A DNA stretch of 16,655 nucleotides from Clostridiales bacterium. GTDB lineage: Bacteria > Bacillota > Clostridia > Christensenellales > Pumilibacteraceae. Position 1 is the stretch's first letter. Each line of letters opens with the position of its first letter. The translations under genes and the position numbers were made by a program. Below the pieces are notes generated by a model, which was not told the origin of the DNA, did no database searches, and worked only from the letters and a program-made list of their open reading frames with translations. The DNA is taken from contig JAIEBL010000320.1 in the NCBI GenBank assembly GCA_029069015.1, positions 1 to 16,655 of the forward strand, written 5' to 3'. This document shows positions 7,472-14,478 of the stretch, one piece after another.

Positions 7472-9549
7472 AGAAACGTTTAACGATTCTTTTGAGTTCG
7501 CTGCTTGTGGCAGCCGCACTGTGCGTAGGGATCTTTGCGGTTCCCGTTAAGGCGAATGCCGACGAGACGGTGACGGACGTAAATGCCGCAGCCGACGAAA
7601 TGCTGTACTTCGGCGACGTGGTAAACAGCACCGCCGAAGTCACGCTCAGCAGCGGTGAGAAAGAGGAGCGTCCCATTATTTGGGATAACCTCAACGCCAA
7701 CGACGTGAACACGAACTTTTCTATGGCGGAAGCCGTAGGCACGGTAGAGGGCACGGATACGCGCGTTTCGCGCAGATTCTTCACCCTTCCGCGCGGGCTC
7801 GTATACTTCGTGAACTGCGGTTCGCAAACGGGGCAGGCGGATCCCGGGTTGAACGACGTTTACTACGGACTCAATACGGCGATTCTCGAAAATTACGAAG
7901 CGCCTACGTCGAGCGGTAAGCTTCTCAACGCAGTACCCGATCAACAGTTTAATGCATCCAGCGGTTGGGGCTATGCGGCGTACAGTGCGTCCTACCCCGT
8001 ATCGAGCAAGCAAATGCCCACGAAAGCGGGCGATCCGATGCCGCCGGCATTCCCCTACAATGCGATTCGTTCGACGGACAGTTCGGATAACGCCTACGGC
8101 ATAAAATACACGCTCGGCAATCTCGATTCGAGCAAGTCGTACCGCATATACTTAGGTACGCGTAGTCACTGGCATATGCGCCGTTCGACGCCCTTCATTA
8201 ACGGGCAGGAGCATGCCCAAATCGAAATCAGCGCCGTTGCAAAGATCACGGTATACGACAACGTTTCGCCGGCGACCAACGACGGTACGAACAATTCGAT
8301 TCAGGTTTGGCTCAAAGGCGCGAGCCTCGACGAAGGCAACTGCGCATTCATTGCCATTCAGACGATGGATGCGGCAAACGAAATGGCAACCGCTGCGCCC
8401 GAAGCGCCCACGTACGACGATACCCTTGCAATGGGGCAAACGACCTTTGACGTAGGCAATGCTACGGCAGGGACCAAAGTGCAGGTATGCCTTTCCGAAG
8501 CACCGTTCAGCATTCTCTACGAGGGCATGGCGGTAGAAGACGGCGACTTTACCGTTACGATTCCCGAGGGCCGTCTTGACGGCGTATTCTCGCTCCGTCT
8601 TATGGCGGTCAACACCTTTGGCGCAAGCGAATTCACCTTGGTATTCATCACCGATATCACGGACGTCAGCGTAGAGGCTGTGTCTGACGAGTATACCTCT
8701 GAAGACCTTGCTATTATCGTTAAGGGAAAATCGGACAGTAACATCGTGAAGATCGTCGTAACGCACGACTATATCGACACGGAGTACGACGAAGAAGACG
8801 ATCCTAACTTCGGCGGCACGAGCTACGAAGGCACGATCATGGTTTCGGAGAACGGCTTGTATACGTTTACGCTGTACAGCGGTAAAAACGGGAAGATTTC
8901 TCAGGACATAACGATTACGCAGATCGACAAGGCGGACGTTTCGTTAAGCGTTGAAATGGCGGTTACGGGTTTTACGGGCAACAAACCGCGTCTTGCTCTT
9001 ACCTACGAAGGTGCGGCGCCCATTGCTTCGTACGTCGTAAGCAACGAGAAAGGCGAAGTCAAAGCCAGCGGCGATGGTACGCCTGCCGATTTGGAACTGG
9101 ACTACGGCCGTTATGCGTTCGCTGTGACGAGCGAGTCGGGTAAAGTGGCTACGGCTTCGGCAATCGTTTCCAAGAGCCCGATCTACTATACCGTTGATAA
9201 AGACGGCGAAAAATACACCTTTAAGTCGGCGAATGGCAAAACCATTTCGGCCATCGGTGCGTTTACTGTGAACAGCAGCGGCACGGCAAGCCGTTTGGTT
9301 GCGATGAACTCGCGTGTCACCAACACGGAGGGGAACGCTCTTTACGCGCGTGTAGTCTTCACCGACGGCACGGTCGAATTCACGCAAATCGCGGAAGCAA
9401 AGTGTGCTGCCTCGTCTGCCGGTACCACCAAAAAGAAGGGCTGCGGCAGTGCGGCAGGTGCGGCCAGCCTTCCGATTGCGCTCGGCGCACTTGCGCTTTG
9501 CGCTGTGGTTGTCGGCGCTAAAAAGGCAAAGGCTAAGAAAGCCGACTAA
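7468..9549 (+). CDS. Secreted surface-anchored protein with malectin-like and Ig-like domains, companion of the GH30 enzyme
   Basis: The protein has 693 residues. A signal peptide (MKKRLTILLSSLLVAAALC..., cleavage near ANA|DE) opens it. Residues about 112-302 form a malectin-like module that starts LVYFVNCG and contains VPDQQFNASSGWGYA; it is the same kind of module as the two in the upstream hydrolase. Residues about 310-640 are Ig-like beta repeats, with a 'DITITQIDKAD' linker echoing 'LDITNINKEA' in the hydrolase. The C-terminus repeats the hydrolase's anchor: KKKGCGSAAGA with Cys659, a hydrophobic helix and KKAKAKKAD. I see no catalytic motif, so a glycan-binding or scaffolding role is inferred. 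The ATG overlaps the upstream stop by four bases, which suggests the two proteins are made together and act on the same polymer. A remote catalytic domain cannot be excluded from sequence reading alone. Confidence 0.75.
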   Translation: MKKRLTILLSSLLVAAALCVGIFAVPVKANADETVTDVNAAADEMLYFGDVVNSTAEVTLSSGEKEERPIIWDNLNANDVNTNFSMAEAVGTVEGTDTRVSRRFFTLPRGLVYFVNCGSQTGQADPGLNDVYYGLNTAILENYEAPTSSGKLLNAVPDQQFNASSGWGYAAYSASYPVSSKQMPTKAGDPMPPAFPYNAIRSTDSSDNAYGIKYTLGNLDSSKSYRIYLGTRSHWHMRRSTPFINGQEHAQIEISAVAKITVYDNVSPATNDGTNNSIQVWLKGASLDEGNCAFIAIQTMDAANEMATAAPEAPTYDDTLAMGQTTFDVGNATAGTKVQVCLSEAPFSILYEGMAVEDGDFTVTIPEGRLDGVFSLRLMAVNTFGASEFTLVFITDITDVSVEAVSDEYTSEDLAIIVKGKSDSNIVKIVVTHDYIDTEYDEEDDPNFGGTSYEGTIMVSENGLYTFTLYSGKNGKISQDITITQIDKADVSLSVEMAVTGFTGNKPRLALTYEGAAPIASYVVSNEKGEVKASGDGTPADLELDYGRYAFAVTSESGKVATASAIVSKSPIYYTVDKDGEKYTFKSANGKTISAIGAFTVNSSGTASRLVAMNSRVTNTEGNALYARVVFTDGTVEFTQIAEAKCAASSAGTTKKKGCGSAAGAASLPIALGALALCAVVVGAKKAKAKKAD

Positions 9550-9575
9550 TTTCTATCCAGTGACGTAAAACGAGG

Positions 9576-9622
9576 ACCGCCCTGCGAGCCGTATATGCGG
9601 CGGTGTGGGGCGGTTGCTTTTT
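9576..9622 (+). terminator. Intrinsic terminator after the surface-protein genes
   Basis: ACCGCCC (9576-9582) pairs with GGGCGGT (9608-9614). Inside it, GCCG (9588-9591) pairs with CGGC (9598-9601). A T-rich tract with five T follows at 9618-9622. It starts 26 bases after the companion stop and ends 42 bases before the AraC start. Confidence 0.75.
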
Positions 9623-9652
9623 CTGGCTTTAAAAGTATTACTTGAACGAAAC

Positions 9653-9656
9653 GGAG
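9653..9656 (+). promoter_or_regulatory. Ribosome binding site that sets the AraC-family start
   Basis: GGAG lies eight bases before ATG 9665. The longer frame from GTG 9605 would begin inside the terminator stem and has no ribosome binding site, so the shorter protein is preferred. Confidence 0.6.
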
Positions 9657-9664
9657 CAAAGCAG

Positions 9665-10492
9665 ATGGAAATCGGCGATTTGAGAGGCGAAGACGTCATT
9701 ATCAGGCTGTGCGCGCGCGAAACGTGCGGGGCGGGTAAGCAAGTCAACTTTTACGCCAAAGACCCGCGCAACTATTACAGCTTCCACTACATCATGCTCG
9801 GCAAGGGGATGCTTACCGTAAATGGAAAGGAAGTCCCGCTTAAAACGGGCGATTTGTTTCTGATTCCGCCTATGACGGACGTCAGCTATCTTTCCACCGA
9901 ACCGTGGGAATACTACTGGGTGGAAGTGGAAGGGAAACTCGCACCCTTTTTGTTCCAGTCTTTAGGCTTTAACAACAAAACGCTCAGGATCGGCTACAAG
10001 CAAGACAGCCGTCTTGCCGAGCGGTTCAACGACCTCATCACTTACTACTATAACTACGGCGACGTGGAACTGCGCGCAAAGGGTACGTTCTATTTGATGA
10101 TCGGCGAGCTGAATGCGGTGCTCACGCATGCGTCTACGGGCTCGGAAAAGCGCAATATCGATTTCTACGTACGTGAAGCGGAAACGTTCTTAAAGTACAA
10201 TCTTTACTATACGGGCGTGACGCTCGACAGCTTGGCAAAGAGCATTTCGGTCAACAAGAATTATCTTTGCACCATTTTCCGGCAGCAAAAGGGCGTGTCG
10301 CCCATGCAGTATCTGATTCAGCTTCGCATGGAAGCGGCGGCAAAGCGATTCCGCGAAACCGACGAATCCATTTCCGCGGTCGCGCGGTATGTGGGCTATA
10401 AAGATCCGTTGCATTTTTCCAAGGCGTTCCGCGCCTACTTCGGCATGTCGCCTACGCAGTACCGCGACTCGCACGAAAAACCCGCCGAATAA
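9665..10492 (+). CDS. AraC-family transcriptional regulator with N-terminal cupin sensor
   Basis: The protein has 275 residues. The frame is open from GTG 9605, but that codon lies inside the preceding terminator. ATG 9665 was chosen because GGAG at 9653-9656 sits eight bases before it. Residues about 30-100 look like the AraC-type cupin sugar-binding domain (FHYIMLGKGMLTVNGKEVPLKTGDLFLIPP). Residues about 184-268 hold the paired HTH DNA-binding region. The first HTH is around LDSLAKSISVNKNYLCTIF, and the second is ISAVARYVGYKDPLHFSKAFRAYFG, followed by the SPTQYR ending typical of the family. Placed between the surface hydrolase genes and the arabinose operon, it probably activates one or both in response to a sugar. 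Effector and target sites are not shown by the sequence. Identity is very sure; the regulon is inferred. Confidence 0.92.
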   Translation: MEIGDLRGEDVIIRLCARETCGAGKQVNFYAKDPRNYYSFHYIMLGKGMLTVNGKEVPLKTGDLFLIPPMTDVSYLSTEPWEYYWVEVEGKLAPFLFQSLGFNNKTLRIGYKQDSRLAERFNDLITYYYNYGDVELRAKGTFYLMIGELNAVLTHASTGSEKRNIDFYVREAETFLKYNLYYTGVTLDSLAKSISVNKNYLCTIFRQQKGVSPMQYLIQLRMEAAAKRFRETDESISAVARYVGYKDPLHFSKAFRAYFGMSPTQYRDSHEKPAE

Positions 10493-10499
10493 GGCGATC

Positions 10500-10525
10500 A
10501 AAGCGTTTCCACGGAGACGCTTTTT
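10500..10525 (+). terminator. Intrinsic terminator after the AraC-family gene
   Basis: AAAGCGTTTC (10500-10509) pairs with GAGACGCTTT (10514-10523) with one T-G wobble and a 4-base loop; a run of five T begins at 10521. It lies eight bases after the regulator stop. The next gene starts only 50 bases later, leaving little room for a promoter, so partial readthrough may feed the pentose operon. Confidence 0.75.
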
Positions 10526-10574
10526 GTCGTTTACCCTAAAAATAAAAACCAACTGAAAGAGGAGATATAAAAAC

Positions 10575-12050
10575 ATGCAAAACATCCCGCAGGTAAAATT
10601 AGGCATCGTGGCAGTATCGCGCGACTGCTTTCCCGAAAGCTTATCGGTCAACAGAAGAAAAGCGCTCGTCGCCGCGTATGAAAGTAAGTACGGCAAAAAA
10701 GATATTTACGAGTGTCCCATCTGCATCGTAGAATCGGAAGTACAGGCGATGGAAGCCATCGCGGATTTATCCAAGAACGGCTGTAACGCCCTTTGTGTAT
10801 ACTTAGGAAACTTCGGACCCGAAATATCCGAAACACTTCTTGCGCAGAAGTTCGACGGTCCCGTTATGTTCTGCGCGGCGGCAGAAGAGAACACCGCCAC
10901 GCTTTCGAGCGACCGCGGCGACGCATATTGCGGCATGCTCAACGCAAGCTATAATTTGAAATTGCGCGGCGTAAAGGCGTATATCCCCGAGTATCCCGTG
11001 GGCGATGCGGCATACTGCGCCGACCTTATCCACGAGTTTTTGCCCGTTGCGCGTGCGATCATCGGATTACATAGCTTGAAGATCATTTCGTTCGGACCGC
11101 GCCCGCAGAATTTCCTTGCGTGCAACGCGCCCATCAAACAGCTCTATAACATCGGCGTGGAGATCGAGGAGAACAGCGAGCTCGACCTCTTTGAATATTT
11201 CCATAAGCACGACGGCGACAAGCGCATCGCGGACGTCGTAAAAGACATGGAAAAGGAACTCGGTAAGGGCAACAAGAAGCCCGAGATCTTAGAAAAGCTT
11301 GCGCAGTACGAGCTGACCCTTCTCGATTGGATCGAGAACCACAAGGGGAGCAAGAAGTATGTATGTATCGCGGGCAAGTGCTGGCCCGCCTTCCAGACGC
11401 AGTTCGGCTTCGTGCCCTGCTACGTCAACTCCCGCCTTACGGGTAAGGGCATTCCCGTTTCCTGCGAGGTGGATATTTACGGCGCGCTTTCCGAATACAT
11501 CGGCGCGTGCGTCAGCCAAGACGCGGTCACGCTGCTCGACATCAACAACAGCGTGCCCAAGGATATGTACGACAAAGAGATTGCAAAGAAATACAACTAC
11601 GCGTTTACGGATACGTTCATGGGCTTCCATTGCGGCAACACGTGCAGCACCAAGGTTTGCAACCCTACGATGAAATATCAGAAGATCATGGCGCGCAGCT
11701 TGCCCGTAGAAGTCACCAACGGCACGTTAGAGGGCGATTTGCAGCCGGGCGACATTACGTTCTACCGTTTGCAGAGCACGGCAGACAATCATCTGTACGC
11801 CTACGTGGCGCAGGGCGAGATCCTGCCCGTGAAAACGCAGAGCTTTGGCGGTATCGGCGTGTTTGCGATCAACGAAATGGGTCGGTTCTACCGCCACGTG
11901 CTGATCGAGAACGGTTTCCCGCACCACGGCGCGGTGGCGTTCGGGCACTACGGTAAGGCGCTCTACGAAGTATTCAAGTACGTAGGCGCGGAAAACATCG
12001 GCTATAATCAACCGAAAACAGTCCCTTACAAAACGGAGAACCCGTTTTAA
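10575..12050 (+). CDS. L-fucose/L-arabinose isomerase superfamily protein, probable L-arabinose isomerase
   Basis: The protein has 491 residues and its ATG follows AGAGGAG at 10558-10564. It resembles the FucI fold: an N-terminal Rossmann-like part (VKLGIVAVSRDCFPES..., GCNALCVYLGNFGPE), then a central catalytic region with AGKCWPAFQTQFGFVPCYVN. The probable metal ligands are Glu298 (SCEVDIYG), Asp322 (TLLDINNS) and His451 (FPHHGAVAFG). The Glu-Asp gap of 24 equals that of E. coli FucI (E337, D361). It is shorter than E. coli FucI (about 590 residues) and does not read like classical AraA. The enzyme would convert an aldose to a ketose in the cytoplasm. Because a kinase and a clear AraD follow, L-arabinose to L-ribulose is the most likely reaction. 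L-fucose is a weaker alternative, since no fuculose-phosphate aldolase is seen. Family sure; substrate inferred. Confidence 0.85.
   Translation: MQNIPQVKLGIVAVSRDCFPESLSVNRRKALVAAYESKYGKKDIYECPICIVESEVQAMEAIADLSKNGCNALCVYLGNFGPEISETLLAQKFDGPVMFCAAAEENTATLSSDRGDAYCGMLNASYNLKLRGVKAYIPEYPVGDAAYCADLIHEFLPVARAIIGLHSLKIISFGPRPQNFLACNAPIKQLYNIGVEIEENSELDLFEYFHKHDGDKRIADVVKDMEKELGKGNKKPEILEKLAQYELTLLDWIENHKGSKKYVCIAGKCWPAFQTQFGFVPCYVNSRLTGKGIPVSCEVDIYGALSEYIGACVSQDAVTLLDINNSVPKDMYDKEIAKKYNYAFTDTFMGFHCGNTCSTKVCNPTMKYQKIMARSLPVEVTNGTLEGDLQPGDITFYRLQSTADNHLYAYVAQGEILPVKTQSFGGIGVFAINEMGRFYRHVLIENGFPHHGAVAFGHYGKALYEVFKYVGAENIGYNQPKTVPYKTENPF
12030..12048 (+). terminator. Small hairpin across the isomerase stop codon, possible attenuator
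   Basis: AAAACGG (12030-12036) and CCGTTTT (12042-12048) form a perfect 7-bp stem with a 5-base loop. The last T belongs to the TAA stop at 12048-12050. The 3' arm itself supplies four T, but the stem is short. It might lower expression of the kinase and epimerase relative to the isomerase, or it may protect a 3' end. It is a weak terminator at best. Confidence 0.3.
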
Positions 12051-12055
12051 TTAAA

Positions 12056-12128
12056 AATGTAGAATTCAGAATTAAGAATTATGGATGCGAAACTTAACCG
12101 ATAATTCTTAATTCTACATTCTGAATTC
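12056..12128. repeat. AT-rich imperfect inverted repeat between isomerase and kinase genes
   Basis: AATTAAGAATTAT (12070-12082) is the exact reverse complement of 12101-12113, giving a 13-bp stem around an 18-base loop. Outside it, GAATTC at 12062-12067 can pair with GAATTC at 12123-12128 across a bulge at 12116-12122. In a second register, AATGTAGAATT at 12056-12066 pairs with 12110-12120. The internal AGAATT-like units are repeated, so slippage probably shaped it. It fills nearly the whole 92-base gap and ends six bases before the kinase Shine-Dalgarno sequence. I recall similar sequence between genes in many Clostridia, where it looks like a small non-coding dispersed repeat. Copy number elsewhere cannot be seen here. 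Confidence 0.7.
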
Positions 12129-12142
12129 CGAATTGGAGAAGT

Positions 12143-13672
12143 ATGGAAGAAAAACTGTATTTAGGGATAGAGTTCGGCTCGACGCGTATCAAGTCGGTGA
12201 TGATCGACGGGCAAGGTACGGTGCGCGCCATCGGACAGCATGTCTGGGAAAACGAGCTGAAAAACGGACTGTGGACGTACGCCTACGACGCCGTTGGGGA
12301 GGGGCTGCGCGCTTCGTTTGCCGACTGCGTAAAAGCGTACGGTAAGACGCCGACCATCGCGGCGATGGGCATTTCGGGCATGATGCACGGCTATTTGCCG
12401 CTTGACCGTAATGGCGAGCCGCTCGTGCCCTTCCGCACCTGGCGCAACACCAATACAGGCGCATCGGCGGCAAAGCTCACCAAGCTTTTCGGCGAAAATA
12501 TCCCCTTGCGTTGGAGCATTGCGCACCTCTATCAAGCCATTCTCAATAACGAGCCGCACCTTAAAGATCTCTGCCGCATCACCACGCTTGCGGGGTACGT
12601 GCACGAAAAGCTTACGGGCGAGAGCGTGCTCGGCGCGGGCGAGGCGAGCGGTTGTTTTCCGCTCCTTGGCGGCGACTACAACAAAAAGTATCTGAAAGCG
12701 TTTGGCGACCTTATCAAAGATAAAGGTTATCCCTGGACGATTGAAAAGATTTTGCCGCGTGTTTTAACGGCGGGCGAATGTGCGGGAAAACTCACCGAAG
12801 AGGGCGCGCGCTTTATTGACCCGACCGGCATGTTGAAGGCAGGCATCCCGTTCTGTCCGCCCGAGGGCGATGCGGGCACGGGCATGGTCGCAACCAACAG
12901 CGTGCTGCCGCAGACGGGGAACGTCAGCGCGGGAACGTCGTCTTTTGCGATGGTGGTGCTCTCCGAGCCGCTGAAACAGATGCACGAAACGATCGATATG
13001 GTGACGACGCCCGACGGAAAGCCCGTGGCGATGGTGCATTGCAACAACTGCACCTCCGACCTCAACGCCTGGGGAAACGTGCTTTCTCAGTTTGCCTCGC
13101 GCTTAGGGCAAAAGGTATCTCTTTCCGATGCGCTTACGGCGCTTTTCGATGCGGCCAAAGAGGGAACGGCGGAGGGGCTCGTGGGCTACAACTTCCTTTC
13201 GGGCGAACCCGTTGCGGGCTTAAACGAGGGTAGACCGCTTTTTGCGCGTCTGCCGCAGGGCAAAATGACCTTTGCCGATTTTGCCAAAGCGCAGCTCTAT
13301 TCTTGCGTGGCGGCGCTCGCATACGGCATGGAAGCACTTTGGGAAGAAAACGTGCAGATCAAGGAAATGTGCGGACACGGCGGGTTCTTTAAGTCGCCGG
13401 AATCGGCAAGCTCCGTGATGAGTGCGGCGCTTCGCTCTCCCGTCACCGTTTGGGATACGGCAGGCGAGGGCGGCGCGTACGGCATGGCGGTGCTCGCGCT
13501 GTATATGGGCAAGAAAGAGAGTCTGCCCGCATTCTTGGATAAATTGTTCGCGTCTGCGCCCAAAACCACGCGTACGTGTAGCAAAGAGGAACGCGAACAC
13601 TTTGATAACTATATGGCGTTGTACCGCAAGGGGCTTGCGGCGGAAAAAGCCGCCGTCGAAACGTTGCAATAA
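12143..13672 (+). CDS. FGGY-family carbohydrate kinase, probable L-ribulokinase
   Basis: The protein has 509 residues, a usual FGGY length. GGAG at 12135-12138 lies only four bases before the ATG, a tight spacing at the edge of the inverted repeat. The N-terminal phosphate-binding loop reads YLGIEFGSTRIK, with Glu10 where FGGY kinases usually have Asp. Further landmarks are MGISGMMHGYLPLD, then EGDAGTGMVATNS with Asp243 as the probable catalytic base, and the second ATP-site loop SAGTSSFAMVV. Late in the chain, GHGGFFKSPESASSVMSAAL and AGEGGAYGMAVLA match the C-terminal ATP-binding half. It would phosphorylate the ketose made by the upstream isomerase. Since AraD follows 24 bases downstream, L-ribulose is the expected substrate, giving L-ribulose 5-phosphate. 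It does not look like classical AraB to me and is nearer to xylulokinase-like members. Family sure; substrate inferred. Confidence 0.88.
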   Translation: MEEKLYLGIEFGSTRIKSVMIDGQGTVRAIGQHVWENELKNGLWTYAYDAVGEGLRASFADCVKAYGKTPTIAAMGISGMMHGYLPLDRNGEPLVPFRTWRNTNTGASAAKLTKLFGENIPLRWSIAHLYQAILNNEPHLKDLCRITTLAGYVHEKLTGESVLGAGEASGCFPLLGGDYNKKYLKAFGDLIKDKGYPWTIEKILPRVLTAGECAGKLTEEGARFIDPTGMLKAGIPFCPPEGDAGTGMVATNSVLPQTGNVSAGTSSFAMVVLSEPLKQMHETIDMVTTPDGKPVAMVHCNNCTSDLNAWGNVLSQFASRLGQKVSLSDALTALFDAAKEGTAEGLVGYNFLSGEPVAGLNEGRPLFARLPQGKMTFADFAKAQLYSCVAALAYGMEALWEENVQIKEMCGHGGFFKSPESASSVMSAALRSPVTVWDTAGEGGAYGMAVLALYMGKKESLPAFLDKLFASAPKTTRTCSKEEREHFDNYMALYRKGLAAEKAAVETLQ

Positions 13673-13696
13673 AAACGCGACAATAGGAGCAAAAAC

Positions 13697-14404
13697 ATGG
13701 ATAAAGAAATACAGGCGCTCAAACAGCGCGTTTACGAACAGAATATTGCGCTCGCGTCCTACGGACTTGCCGTGCTTACCTGGGGCAACGTGTCGGGCGT
13801 GTGCCGCGAAAAGGGCATTATGGCGATCAAGCCGAGCGGCGTTCCGTACGCCGAAATGAAAGCGGACGACATGGTGCTTGTGTCGCTTGAAAGCGGCGAG
13901 GTCATCGACAGCGAATACCGCCCGTCGAGCGACACGCCGACGCACCTCTATATGTACCGTGCGTTCCCCAAAATCGGTGGCGCGGTCCACACGCATTCGC
14001 TCTATGCAGTGGCGTGGGCGCAGGCAGGCAAGAGCATTCCCGCGTTCGGCACGACGCACGCCGATGCGTTCTACGGCGACGTACCCGTCACCCGCGCGCT
14101 CACGAAAGATGAGGTCGAGCAGGCGTACGAAGCGAACACGGGCAAGGTGATCGCGGAAACGTTTTCGAAGCTCGACTACGAGGCAATTCCCGCCGTGCTC
14201 GTGAAAAATCACGGTCCGTTCACTTGGGGACCTACCCCCGAAAAGGCGGTGGAAAACGCCGTCACGCTCGAATTCGTGGCGAGGGCGGCAAGCGAAACGC
14301 TCCGCGTAAACGCGCAGACCGAGCGGGTGGATTCGTATCTTTTGGACAAACACTATTTCCGTAAGCACGGCAAAAACGCGTACTACGGGCAAAAGAAGAA
14401 GTAA
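13697..14404 (+). CDS. araD: L-ribulose-5-phosphate 4-epimerase
   Basis: The protein has 235 residues, close to the 231 of E. coli AraD. AGGAG lies about seven bases before the ATG. It follows the AraD pattern from end to end: LTWGNVSGV near the N-terminus, IKPSGVPY, then SSDTPTHLYMYRAFP, GGAVHTHS with Zn ligands His98 and His100, GTTHADAFYG with Asp123 (the E. coli Asp120 position), KNHGPFTWG with the third Zn ligand His172, and the family tail DKHYFRKHGKNAYYGQ. The enzyme is a class II aldolase-fold protein that interconverts L-ribulose 5-phosphate and D-xylulose 5-phosphate, so arabinose carbon enters the pentose phosphate or phosphoketolase route. It is the most secure functional assignment in the window. 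It fixes the upstream isomerase and kinase as a pentose pathway rather than a fucose pathway, because FucA-type aldolases lack this tail. Confidence 0.95.
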   Translation: MDKEIQALKQRVYEQNIALASYGLAVLTWGNVSGVCREKGIMAIKPSGVPYAEMKADDMVLVSLESGEVIDSEYRPSSDTPTHLYMYRAFPKIGGAVHTHSLYAVAWAQAGKSIPAFGTTHADAFYGDVPVTRALTKDEVEQAYEANTGKVIAETFSKLDYEAIPAVLVKNHGPFTWGPTPEKAVENAVTLEFVARAASETLRVNAQTERVDSYLLDKHYFRKHGKNAYYGQKKK

Positions 14405-14466
14405 CGGAGAGGGGCGGTAATTGCCCTATTCCGCCGAAGAATTTGCGTGCAAGTCGTAGCGTTGAG

Positions 14467-14473
14467 AAGGAGG
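14467..14473 (+). promoter_or_regulatory. Ribosome binding site that sets the start of the 169-residue protein
   Basis: AAGGAGG lies five bases before ATG 14479. The frame is also open from 14443, but no ribosome binding site precedes that ATG. The extra residues it would add (MRASRSVEKEVF) simply translate the leader and this site. Confidence 0.7.
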
Positions 14474-14478
14474 TTTTT

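Noticed and set aside
9614..9642. Possible sigma-70-like promoter (TTGCTT, 17 bases, ATTACT) before the AraC-family gene
   Set aside because: Both boxes are weak and the first overlaps the terminator's T-tract, so the match is easily due to chance.
9605..9664. Extended N-terminus for the AraC-family protein from GTG 9605
   Set aside because: The GTG is inside the terminator stem and has no ribosome binding site. ATG 9665 has GGAG at good spacing.
12056..12128. A tRNA, riboswitch or CRISPR unit in the isomerase-kinase gap
   Set aside because: There is no cloverleaf, no aptamer-like conserved core and no regularly spaced repeats. It is a single imperfect inverted repeat.
13220..14392. Minus-strand open frame of 390 codons across the kinase end and araD
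   Set aside because: It crosses two well-supported genes, has no ribosome binding site, and its translation is a low-information Arg/His-rich shadow.
14411..14435. GGCGG/CCGCC hairpin after araD as a terminator
   Set aside because: The stem is short and there is no T-tract after it, so it gives no support for transcription ending there.
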